Source of the DNA: Stieleria sp. JC731
Lineage (GTDB): Bacteria > Planctomycetota > Planctomycetia > Pirellulales > Pirellulaceae
Reading direction: 5' to 3'
DNA length: 64,000 nucleotides
NCBI RefSeq assembly: GCF_020966635.1
Contig: NZ_JAJKFQ010000011.1
Span: forward strand, 62,001 to 126,000
A program made the translations under genes and the position numbers. The first letter of the stretch is position 1. Every line of letters starts with the position of its first letter. Below, in pieces: positions 55,406-64,000 of the stretch. Below the pieces are notes generated by a model. The model did no database searches. It saw only the letters and a list, made by a program, of their open reading frames with translations, and had not been told where the DNA came from.

Positions 55406-56727
55406 TGATTTCAACAAGAACGAAGTGGATTGTTTGTTTCATCGCGGCGCTGGGATTCGCGTTTGACATCTATGAACTGCTGATGCTGCCGTTGATTCTG
55501 CGTCCGGCATTGGCTGAACTGGGTGGCATCGCACCGGGGACGCCTGAATTTGAGTATTGGCGCGGGATGATGTTTTTTGTCCCTGCAATGATCGGAGGCA
55601 TCGTCGGCTTGGGCGGCGGATACCTGACCGATACGCTCGGTCGTCGCCGCGTATTGACGTTCAGCATCTTGCTTTATGCACTGTCAGCAATGGCATGTGG
55701 TTTCGTAACGACGTTACCAATGTTGCTGCTTTTTCGTTGCTTGGTTTTCATTGGGGTTTGTGTCGAATTTGTTGCCGCGGTCGCTTGGCTTGCCGAATTG
55801 TTTGATGACCCGAAACAACGCGAGGCGGCGCTCGGCTACACCCAGGCATTCAGTTCGATCGGAGGATTGTTGGTTACCGCAGCAAACCTATTGGCGATCC
55901 GATATGCGATGTCATTGCCCGAGATTGCGGGCGGTCACGAAGCTTGGCGGTACACGGTGATTTCTGGTGTCATACCGGCACTACCATTGATTTTGGTTCG
56001 TCCGTTTTTGCCCGAATCGCCTAAATGGCAAGAGAAGAAGGCTGCCGGGCAACTTCGCCGGCCAAGTTTGAAAGAGCTGTTTTCGCCAGGATTGCGGAAG
56101 ACAACTATCGTGACAACGTTGATGTTCGCTTGCAGCTACGGTGCTGCGTTTGGTGCACTACAGCAAACGCCTTCGATCGTTCCAGGATTGCAGGACGTGA
56201 AAGATCAAACGGAGTCTTTGCCGGTTCCAAAACGCAAACAATTGGAACAGCAAATCGCGGCGACCGTGAATGGATACCAAGAAATCGGTGGATTGATTGG
56301 CCGATTCGTTTTCGCGAGCCTGGCGATCTTTGTTGTCAGTCGGAGATCCCTACTGCGGATGTTTCAGTGGCCTGGCTTGATCGTCGTGCCATTGGTCTAT
56401 TTCTTTGCCGTTGGCCAAGGATTGGACGCGCTCAAGATGGGGATTTTCGTTGCCGGATTGTTGACTGTCGCTCAGTTCAGCTTCTGGGGCAACTACCTGC
56501 CGCAGGCTTTTCCGCTTCATTTGCGAGGGACCGGCGAAAGTTTTGCAGCGAATATTGGTGGTCGAATGATCGGAACATCCTTCGCCGCCGTGACGGCTTG
56601 GTTGATCACGGTGATACCATCGCATCATCCCGCAACGGCTGCAGGCATCGTTGCACTGCTGACCTATCTCGTGGGCAGTCTGCTTTCGTTCTTTTTGGAT
56701 GAACCAAAAGACGTCGAGACAGAGTAG
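55405..56727 (+). CDS. MFS transporter
   Basis: 440 aa with twelve predicted helices and the major-facilitator signature after helix 2 (GGYLTDTLGRRRVL). The last and first halves are related. A start overlapping the previous stop (TGATG) shows translational coupling to the PQQ-propeller protein, so it may import the product released by that protein's binding or breakdown (inference). Sugar/metabolite:H+ symporter type; substrate unknown. Confidence 0.93.
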   Translation: MISTRTKWIVCFIAALGFAFDIYELLMLPLILRPALAELGGIAPGTPEFEYWRGMMFFVPAMIGGIVGLGGGYLTDTLGRRRVLTFSILLYALSAMACGFVTTLPMLLLFRCLVFIGVCVEFVAAVAWLAELFDDPKQREAALGYTQAFSSIGGLLVTAANLLAIRYAMSLPEIAGGHEAWRYTVISGVIPALPLILVRPFLPESPKWQEKKAAGQLRRPSLKELFSPGLRKTTIVTTLMFACSYGAAFGALQQTPSIVPGLQDVKDQTESLPVPKRKQLEQQIAATVNGYQEIGGLIGRFVFASLAIFVVSRRSLLRMFQWPGLIVVPLVYFFAVGQGLDALKMGIFVAGLLTVAQFSFWGNYLPQAFPLHLRGTGESFAANIGGRMIGTSFAAVTAWLITVIPSHHPATAAGIVALLTYLVGSLLSFFLDEPKDVETE

Positions 56728-56831
56728 CCAAAGGCTATTGATGTGTATCGTTGTCGCGAGGTGGCAAATACCGAATTAGGTTCGGCCACTTCGCGATCTT
56801 TGGAATGCGCAGTTAGAGCCGATAAGCTGCT

Positions 56832-58103
56832 TTATGCTTCGCTAATCACCGCGTACTGGCGGCGACCGGCTTTGCCGATCCAAAGTGTGATGGGATGTTC
56901 GCCGCAGGTTCGGTATCGACGTTCCAGAGCGTTCGCATCGCTCGATGAAGATCGTGTTTTCACCCGTTGCGGAAAGCTGTTCATCTGACGCAAGGTCTTT
57001 CTGAGTTTCCGGTCGTCACTGCTGCCGGTCCAAAGCACTTGTTTACTGATAACTGCAGGGTTTTCTAAATCAGTGTCCGATGTCAGAAAACCTGTGGGGC
57101 CCCCGAGCATGCTTAGATCATGCTGCTGCGCAAAGCTCTCTGTTAGGGTCGCGGCGCGAATGGCGGCGTCGGGGTCGATGATGAATGACTTGGGTGTTTG
57201 AACGACTTCGGCAGTCGCGGTTTGAAAAATGTCAGCGGTAATATGGAATACGGAAATTGAATCACTGCGCAAGCTGATCGCGCTGCGTCCGCCAGGTTTT
57301 ATTAAAGCAGCTGGTGACTTTTGATCCGGTGACTTGGCAGCCAGTAACTTTGCGGCAAGCGTCTTCTCGGCCAGCGAGATAGCTTCGCCTGACAAGATTG
57401 TTTGTTCACGAACGCTGCCGTTGAGCGAGATCCAAGCCCGGTGCCTTTCGGGATGCTCGTCTACGATTGAAGCTGGCGCGATTTTGACAAGCGCCGCTGT
57501 CGACTGATCGAAGCACCTTTCGGCGAATGACCAAGGCGGTGAATAGCAATCGACCTGAGTGGTGCGTCGATTATCGCTGCGGCGGTCTGGATCTAAGTGC
57601 AACGCCGCGTTTGCAATCACGATGTCTTCGACGTTCTGTGCTCGAACGATCGCAGTGCTTGCTGAAGACCCATGGTTATCCAGATTGCGCCTCGCCATTG
57701 CCGCAATGGTTGGGTCCAAGTCAACGAGCTGCAATGTGGAATCGTGTGCTTGGGAATTTGAGAATGCGATCCCATCTGCGCCGATACCACAACAGAGATC
57801 GAAACTGTCGCCGCTGGGTAGCCAAGAGGACTTCAGTTCGGCCACTGCAGATGGTGTTGACTGCGCCAATGACCTTTCGTCACACCACCAAAACCCGTCA
57901 CCCAGTTTACGCCTCGCTTTCGTCTGAAGCTGAAGAACATGGGCGACAAACATGACTTCATCAGAAGGCACGGTTTGTCGAAGGATGCGTTCGACGTCAA
58001 TCGCGGATCCTGCCAAGTCATCGTCGAGCTGCTCCAGCGAGTGTTCCAGCTGTTGAAGCTGATCAACGCGTCGACGGAATTGATCTTGGGGCGGTATTGT
58101 CAC
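56832..58103 (-). CDS. Class I SAM methyltransferase with C-terminal THUMP-like domain
   Basis: 423 aa. SAM motif I FDLCCGIGADGIAF, VDLDPTIAAMARRNL and the substrate-side ALHLDPDRR motif place it in the bacterial PG_1098/THUMP_like family, whose C-terminus (VLWTGSSDDRKLRKTLR... ITLWIGKAGRRQYAV) is also seen. Probably an RNA methyltransferase, but the target is unknown. It follows rplK on the same strand, beyond a hairpin, where rplA would be expected. Confidence 0.85.
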   Translation of the reverse strand: MTIPPQDQFRRRVDQLQQLEHSLEQLDDDLAGSAIDVERILRQTVPSDEVMFVAHVLQLQTKARRKLGDGFWWCDERSLAQSTPSAVAELKSSWLPSGDSFDLCCGIGADGIAFSNSQAHDSTLQLVDLDPTIAAMARRNLDNHGSSASTAIVRAQNVEDIVIANAALHLDPDRRSDNRRTTQVDCYSPPWSFAERCFDQSTAALVKIAPASIVDEHPERHRAWISLNGSVREQTILSGEAISLAEKTLAAKLLAAKSPDQKSPAALIKPGGRSAISLRSDSISVFHITADIFQTATAEVVQTPKSFIIDPDAAIRAATLTESFAQQHDLSMLGGPTGFLTSDTDLENPAVISKQVLWTGSSDDRKLRKTLRQMNSFPQRVKTRSSSSDANALERRYRTCGEHPITLWIGKAGRRQYAVISEA

Positions 58104-58156
58104 GACGAACGCCTAGGGGAAGACAAGCAGCAACGTCGAATTTTGCGAAGCAGCCA

Positions 58157-58220
58157 AAGAAAAACGCCACCCTGCCAGCTGTCGAGTCCATAAGGAGTGA
58201 CAGCCAAGTGAGGCGGCGTT
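58157..58220 (-). terminator. Terminator after rplK
   Basis: Read on the minus strand: AACGCC ... GGCTGTC - loop - GACAGCT ... GGCGTT followed by TTTC. A long, interrupted stem with GC-rich ends, 46 nt after the rplK stop. It supports rplK being the last gene of its unit. Confidence 0.6.
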
Positions 58221-58266
58221 GCGACGGTCATCTAGTTAGACCAATGCAAATTCGGCCGAAGGGGAA

Positions 58267-58692
58267 CTAACCTTCGACTTCGATGCCCATGCTGCGAGCG
58301 GTGCCTTCGATCATGCGAATGGCTTGGTCCATGCTGCGTGCGTTAAGGTCAGCCATCTTTTTGGTGGCGATTTCTTCGCACTGTGCGCGAGTGACTTTGG
58401 CAACCTTTTCGATGTGCGGCACGCCGCTTCCCTTCGCAATACCAGCAGCTTGCTTCAGCAGCGAAGCAGCTGGAGGGCTTTTGGTGATGAATTCGAAGCT
58501 ACGGTCGTTGTAAACGGTCACGATCACGGGGATCGGAGTTCCGTTGTACTCTTTGGTGCGATCGTTGAACGCTTGGACGAATTGTCCGAGGTTAACACCG
58601 AACTTACCTAGCGAGGTACCTACAGGAGGTGCTGGAGTTGCTTGGCCGCCAGGAACTTGGAATTTTGCTTGGCCGGTGACTTGCTTTGCCAT
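58267..58692 (-). CDS. rplK: 50S ribosomal protein L11
   Basis: 141 aa, normal length. [19 protein letters not shown] is the L11 N-terminal signature that interacts with elongation factors and is the release-factor/thiostrepton region; C-terminal rRNA-binding domain ends [12 protein letters not shown]. Last gene of the tRNA-tuf-secE-nusG block; rplA is not next to it. Confidence 0.97.
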   Translation of the reverse strand: MAKQVTGQAKFQVPGGQATPAPPVGTSLGKFGVNLGQFVQAFNDRTKEYNGTPIPVIVTVYNDRSFEFITKSPPAASLLKQAAGIAKGSGVPHIEKVAKVTRAQCEEIATKKMADLNARSMDQAIRMIEGTARSMGIEVEG

Positions 58693-58748
58693 GACTGCTT
58701 ATCTGTCTTCTAGACGTTGTGTTTATTTTGGAGGGGCCGATAGGTTAA

Positions 58749-59417
58749 CTACAGTGGCTCAACTTGCCAGTGGTGTAATTCCATCGGAACGCTCCGACCA
58801 AAGATATTGATGATCACGGTGATGCGACCGTTTGCTTCGTCGACGGAATCGACATCGCCTTCTTGATTCTCGAAATTGCCTTCCTTGACACGGACGCGAT
58901 CGCCCACTTTGAAGGGGATGCCGACCTTGATTGGCGCGTCCTCTTCATCCTCGGTTTCGGGACGGTTGATAAAGCGATCGACATCAGCTGGGTCCATTGG
59001 CATCGGTTTGCCGGCGGATCCGGTGAAATCGCTGATCCCGCCCGTTTCACGAACGAGGAACCATGTGTCGTCGTTGATTGCCATCCGAGCCATGATATAG
59101 CCCGGCAGCAATTTGCGTTTGGTAATCCGTTTCTTGCCGTCGCGAGTGAACGTGGCAACGTCTTCACTGGGAACGACGACGTCTCCGAAGAATTCTTCCA
59201 TGCCTTCCATGCGGATGCGTTTTCGCAATGCATCGGCGATGGAATCTTCGCGGTTGAACGCAACCTTCAGGATGTACCAATCCATGTCGACTTCGGGCGA
59301 CGAACCTTGATCGCCATCGGACGATTCGACTTCGGCTTCTTCGGCCGCCGCGGATTGATCGGCGTCCGATGAAAGTTCGGGGTCATCGGATTCGATGGGT
59401 TGCGGTTCTTCCGACAT
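58749..59417 (-). CDS. nusG: Transcription termination/antitermination factor NusG
   Basis: 222 aa. NGN domain begins at MDWYILKV (residue 45), with KRKLLPGYIMARM and ETGGISDFTG; the KOW domain follows (KVGDRVRVKEGNFENQEG, NIFGRSVPMELHHWQVEPL). Residues 1-44 are an extra acidic, Ser-rich tail. ATG 59285 would give NusG without it. Binds RNA polymerase clamp and Rho or S10. Between secE and rplK as in most bacteria. Confidence 0.96.
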   Translation of the reverse strand: MSEEPQPIESDDPELSSDADQSAAAEEAEVESSDGDQGSSPEVDMDWYILKVAFNREDSIADALRKRIRMEGMEEFFGDVVVPSEDVATFTRDGKKRITKRKLLPGYIMARMAINDDTWFLVRETGGISDFTGSAGKPMPMDPADVDRFINRPETEDEEDAPIKVGIPFKVGDRVRVKEGNFENQEGDVDSVDEANGRITVIINIFGRSVPMELHHWQVEPL

Positions 59418-59493
59418 GTGATGGATGCGTGTGCGTTGTGCGAATTAGCGGGTGGCGAATATTAAATCGCCTAAGTTCTTGATTGGCAAGCGT

Positions 59494-59952
59494 CTAGGCA
59501 GTTGCCCAGAGCAGATTGAAGAAGGCTTGCCAAAAGATGTCAAACAGGAATAGCGAGACCGCGAGAATGACGATGGTCAAGATCACGACGATGGACGCTC
59601 GCTTGACTTCATCACGAGCGGGCCAGGTGACCTTCTTCATCTCGGCTTCGACCGCAATGAGAAAGTCCGCGAACACGGGCCAGTTGACGAGTCGAAAGGC
59701 GAACCAGAAGCCAACCAAGACCAGTGCAAGCGGCACACCAACGACCAGCACGTTGTTGCTGGAGGTGCCGTTGAGGGTCGAGTAAAGTGACCACGCACCG
59801 AGTGCGACGATCAGCCAGATCGACAAAGCGGTCAACTGGCGAACGATGCGACCCTGGTTTGGCTTGAAGACGGTCGCGTGGAACAGTTCACTGACAAGCG
59901 AACTGCCGCTGGCAGTCGAATTCGCGTTGTTCCCGGCGATATCTCGAGACAC
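59494..59952 (-). CDS. secE: Preprotein translocase subunit SecE
   Basis: 152 aa from GTG 59952 (MSRDIAGNNANST); the frame runs to 60072, but the upstream part is not SecE-like. Two N-terminal hydrophobic helices, then the conserved SecE cytoplasmic amphipathic segment AEMKKVTWPARDEVKRASIV and final TM helix FLFDIFWQAFFNLLWA. It clamps the SecY channel. Three helices resemble the longer (E. coli-like) type. Between tRNA-Trp and nusG. Confidence 0.94.
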   Translation of the reverse strand: MSRDIAGNNANSTASGSSLVSELFHATVFKPNQGRIVRQLTALSIWLIVALGAWSLYSTLNGTSSNNVLVVGVPLALVLVGFWFAFRLVNWPVFADFLIAVEAEMKKVTWPARDEVKRASIVVILTIVILAVSLFLFDIFWQAFFNLLWATA

Positions 59953-60168
59953 GGTATGTCCTTGTGTTGGTAGTGGCCGCTTCTTGGCCGACGGAATAAT
60001 TGCCGACAAGTCTTGACCGCGATGACAAAAACCGGGGCGTCCGAGGGGGGGCGTTTCCTGGGTGGCCGTCAATCGGCGGCGAAAACTGACGCGCCAATGG
60101 CGCTAACAGGCTCATCGTACTGGCAACCCAAGTCTTGGCACCAGACCAGCACGAAGGCTGTTAAAAAG

Positions 60169-60241
60169 CAGGAGTGGAGGGACTCGAACCCCCAGCCGCT
60201 GGTTTTGGAAACCAGAGCTCTGCCAATTGAGCTACACTCCT
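60169..60241 (-). tRNA. tRNA-Trp (CCA)
   Basis: 73 nt. Acceptor AGGAGTG/CACTCCT, discriminator G, D-arm AGCTCAATTGGCAGAGCT, anticodon loop TTCCAAA (CCA), T-loop TTCGAGT. CCA not encoded. Lies between tuf and secE, its common location. Confidence 0.96.
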
Positions 60242-60297
60242 TTGCCAAAGCGGTAGCAGATGCACACCACTTCGGTGAAATATTCTAACGCAGAGAA

Positions 60298-60324
60298 CCA
60301 ACGACCCGACAGACGGTTCGTTGG
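60298..60324 (-). terminator. Possible hairpin after tuf
   Basis: CCAACGA / TCGTTGG stem (7 bp) with a 13-nt loop, followed on the minus strand by TTCTCTG. Lies between tuf and tRNA-Trp; may be a weak terminator or processing site. Confidence 0.35.
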
Positions 60325-60385
60325 CTCTCCGGTGGATTTCTTCAAGATTTGACCGGTGGGCACCGGCCCCATCGGTCAGCCGAGA

Positions 60386-62016
<1,631 letters not shown>

Positions 62017-62084
62017 GACAATCGTTTTGTTGGCAAGTGCCAGCCGTACCCTTTGAGCCGCTGTGCTATCAGCGGCAATTGAAG

Positions 62085-62155
62085 AGCGGGTGAAGGGAAT
62101 CGAACCCTCGTATTCAGCTTGGAAGGCTGCTGCACTACCATTGTGCTACACCCGC
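62085..62155 (-). tRNA. tRNA-Gly (TCC)
   Basis: 71 nt. Acceptor GCGGGTG/CACCCGC, anticodon loop CTTCCAA (TCC, Gly GGA), T-loop TTCGATT. CCA not encoded. Confidence 0.96.
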
Positions 62156-62228
62156 TTTCCGGAAGGCTTTCTCGCGATCGATGAAGTCAGAGATCAGCTC
62201 TCCTGCCTTCCAGCTCATCGACCGCAAA

Positions 62229-62310
62229 TGGGGGCTACTGGATTCGAACCAGTGTAGACATAGTCAGCGGATTTACAGTCCGCCCCCTTTAACCACTCGG
62301 GCAAACCCCC
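62229..62310 (-). tRNA. tRNA-Tyr (GTA)
   Basis: 82 nt class II. Acceptor GGGGGTT/AGCCCCC, discriminator A, anticodon loop containing CTGTAAA (GTA), long variable arm, T-loop TTCGAAT. CCA not encoded. Confidence 0.96.
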
Positions 62311-62478
62311 TTCCGTTTTCCTCTCGGCGATACTCTTGGCTGTCGTCTTCTTCGATGCTTCCGTTAGGAAATCAAATCCGTCTTCGTCAGGTCTGCCGTT
62401 TGGGCCCAGCTTTGTTCCCCGCTTCGCGGTTCCCGCCACCGAGTTCGATCAGCTTGTTCAATTAAGCCAAGCTGGTCA

Positions 62479-62551
62479 AGCTAGCGGAGGGACTCGAACC
62501 CACGGCCGGCTGATTACAAATCAGCTGCTCTACCAACTGAGCTACGCTAGC
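62479..62551 (-). tRNA. tRNA-Thr (TGT)
   Basis: 73 nt. Acceptor GCTAGCG/CGCTAGC, anticodon loop TTTGTAA (TGT, Thr ACA), T-loop TTCGAGT. CCA not encoded. First gene of the cluster. Confidence 0.96.
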
Positions 62552-63199
62552 AATGGTTCGTCGCCAAAGCCGACATTCCCGATCACAGCCAGTGCGATCG
62601 CTTGGGAGAGGCAGAGTTTAGCAATCGATCGTTTTGGGGCAAGCCGGAATTAGGCCCAACTGTCCGCAATTGCGATCACCTTTTTTTCTCTGCACTATTC
62701 TCCCTAACCGACAGCCTGTTAATGCTTGTGGTTCGGTAGGTACGCAATCATTCGGCAGGATCCCTCACACGCATGAGAATTCTTGTGGCGTTTTTGTTCC
62801 AAACGTGTGCCGACCGCAGGCCCTGAACCCACCTTCGCTTCTCTTTGCGAATCAGCGGCAAACCCGTGTTTTTAGGGGTTTTCTGTTCATCTTCGGTGCC
62901 ATTGAACGCTGGGCCAAAACCAAATTGCCACACCGAAAAAAAGTGATCGTACAGTGACCGTGCTATGGCCCCAGGGAGTGTTCCACGCGTTGGAATCGTT
63001 GTTCGTCCCGCATCGAAGGGCATCGACTCCCACCTGTGGCGGGCAAATCACGTTAGGCGTCCACGGCGGATATTTTCTCAGCGGCCGCCGATTTTTTGAA
63101 GTTCTGCATTCGCACACGCACCACAGGACATTGCCCATTCCACTCAAGTCGCCAAGTTGCGTTTCATTCGCTTGTGGCGGTGATAGTAGGCTGCCACTA
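62552..63199. other. 648-nt intergenic region upstream of the tRNA cluster
   Basis: No protein-coding frame is convincing. Contains the candidate cluster promoter (62615-62642). Beyond it lies sequence with several T- and A-runs but no recognised feature; a dispersed repeat follows from 63200. Confidence 0.45.
62615..62642 (-). promoter_or_regulatory. Candidate promoter of the tRNA-tuf operon
   Basis: On the minus strand TTGCCC, 16-nt spacer, TAAACT; the -10 ends 64 nt before tRNA-Thr(TGT). Two and two mismatches to the sigma70 consensus; tentative. Confidence 0.35.
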
Positions 63200-63324
63200 G
63201 TGCTTCGATCCGACTCGCTTTTGGGATTAGCCGCATGGCGTTAGCCACGGTTTCAGCGCAATAACCGGGGCTAACGCCCGTCGGCTGATGACCCGAACCC
63301 GTTTTTTCATATGGAACGAAGCAC
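63200..63324 (-). mobile_element. Dispersed palindromic repeat, copy D (complete, inverted)
   Basis: 125 bp bounded by GTGCTTCG and CGAAGCAC inverted ends. Contains the core palindrome at 63225-63290 in reverse orientation relative to copies A-C. Its left flank matches copy A's right flank (CGACTCG...; AAAAGCGAGT), and its right flank matches copy B's left flank (GATGACCCGAACCCGTTTTT). No coding capacity and no transposase nearby. Confidence 0.85.
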
Positions 63325-63331
63325 TGGGAAA

Positions 63332-64000
63332 TTAGTTGCCAAAGTGAACTAGCATCCGGTCTTCAGCAAGCGAGGACTGGATCGAGGTTGATCGCAATCC
63401 TGCTATGACGTCGTCCAGCATCGCCGATGGATTCGGATCGATCGGATTGACGTGAGTCAGCAAAAGCTTTTTGGGGTTGGCGAGTTTCGCAATTTCGGCC
63501 AATCGCGAGCAGTAAGTGTGACCTGTCTTTTCAGCTTGGTCTGCCAAGTGATCCTGAAAATAGCACTCGTGCATCAACAGGTCCGCATCCGCATTGAACT
63601 GCTTTGCCCGGTCATCGATCTGCCCTGTCGTGTCTGTTAAGTAGACCAGCGTCGGTCCCGATTTCCATTCAAGGCGGTATCCCAAGCTATTGCCGGGATG
63701 CGGCTGCGTACGCCAAGTGATCTCGCAATCGCCGATCGATATCGATTCTTGGTCTTCGATGTCGCACCACTGGGCATCGAGTTCGACCGGAAAGATCAGA
63801 GACGAGAAGAGATGCTTGCGAATTGCCGCGATTTTCTCTCGCTCACCCCAGATTCGTACGCGTTGAACGTTCTTTTGGTAAAGCACGTCAAGCAAAAAGG
63901 TCAGTCCGGCGATGTGGTCCAGATGAGCATGACTGAGCAGGATGTCCAACGTTGGCGTTTCAATTAGCTCTCTGATCCGAAACAGGCCTGTTCCCGCATC
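63332..64000 (-). CDS. Metallo-beta-lactamase-fold hydrolase (RNase Z-like), 5' end outside window
   Basis: Partial: the frame stays open to the window edge (residues DAGTGLFRIRELIE just before HAHLDH), so the start lies beyond 64000. Metal ligands: SHAHLDHIAG (HxHxDH), a His in QPHPGNSLGY, Asp in VYLTDTTGQ, and the final His of LLLTHVNP. Ribonuclease Z/ElaC-like arrangement (Asp in TDTTG, GHTY... region). Could process tRNA 3' ends or hydrolyse another phosphodiester; the missing N-terminus prevents a firm call. A dispersed repeat ends 8 nt after its stop. Confidence 0.85.
   Translation of the reverse strand, partial: DAGTGLFRIRELIETPTLDILLSHAHLDHIAGLTFLLDVLYQKNVQRVRIWGEREKIAAIRKHLFSSLIFPVELDAQWCDIEDQESISIGDCEITWRTQPHPGNSLGYRLEWKSGPTLVYLTDTTGQIDDRAKQFNADADLLMHECYFQDHLADQAEKTGHTYCSRLAEIAKLANPKKLLLTHVNPIDPNPSAMLDDVIAGLRSTSIQSSLAEDRMLVHFGN

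Overview
The window looks like chromosomal DNA of a planctomycete, most likely a marine Pirellula/Rhodopirellula-type member of the Pirellulales. This rests on gene families typical of that group: a Tat-exported Gfo/Idh/MocA oxidoreductase, a sulfatase, a very large protein ending in a planctomycete-type cytochrome c module, DUF1571, MJ0042 zinc-ribbon membrane proteins, two Ser/Thr kinases, HemQ, and scattered ribosomal genes. Weak Shine-Dalgarno signals at most starts and long intergenic spaces agree. The species is inference only; no rRNA lies in the window.

Layout. 0.2-9.5 kb: secreted catabolic proteins (oxidoreductase, sulfatase, ceramidase/dehydrogenase/cytochrome fusion), a Zn-motif protein overlapping a small M50-like membrane protease, and a lipoprotein. 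10-15.5 kb: a double-parvulin SurA-like chaperone, then a minus-strand run of DapA-like aldolase, SMP-30 protein and a GH10-like protein without its catalytic glutamates. 16-25 kb: housekeeping genes (purC, hemQ, gatC, rpmB, thiS-thiG) mixed with planctomycete-specific exported or membrane proteins. 25.6-31 kb: a PilT ATPase, a PilB/GspE-like protein with a broken Walker A, and a glycosyltransferase (with an unusual N-terminal 14-residue repeat) overlapping a methyltransferase. 31-41 kb: signalling and interaction proteins (two kinases, an acyltransferase carrying an ankyrin insert, an ankyrin-SUFU protein), with tRNA-Leu and a 35-bp tandem repeat between the kinases.

42-52 kb: DinB and VOC proteins, then a tight minus-strand operon: Cys/His-rich secreted protein, DUF58, transglutaminase-like membrane protein without its catalytic Cys, MoxR, His-rich lipoprotein, permease. 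An SDR and a CsbD protein follow. 53-56.7 kb: a PQQ-propeller secreted protein overlapping an MFS transporter. 56.8-62.6 kb: on the minus strand, the ancient block tRNA-Thr, tRNA-Tyr, tRNA-Gly, tRNA-Thr, tuf, tRNA-Trp, secE, nusG, rplK, which stops at rplK instead of continuing to rplA-rplJ-rplL-rpoBC. The window ends inside a metallo-beta-lactamase-fold gene.

A short dispersed repeat (imperfect palindrome with GTGCTTCG/CGAAGCAC ends) occurs at three intergenic sites and looks like a non-autonomous mobile element. No transposase, integrase, CRISPR array or phage gene was seen. Starts were adjusted where signal peptides, overlaps or domain boundaries favoured an internal codon; these choices are stated in each entry.
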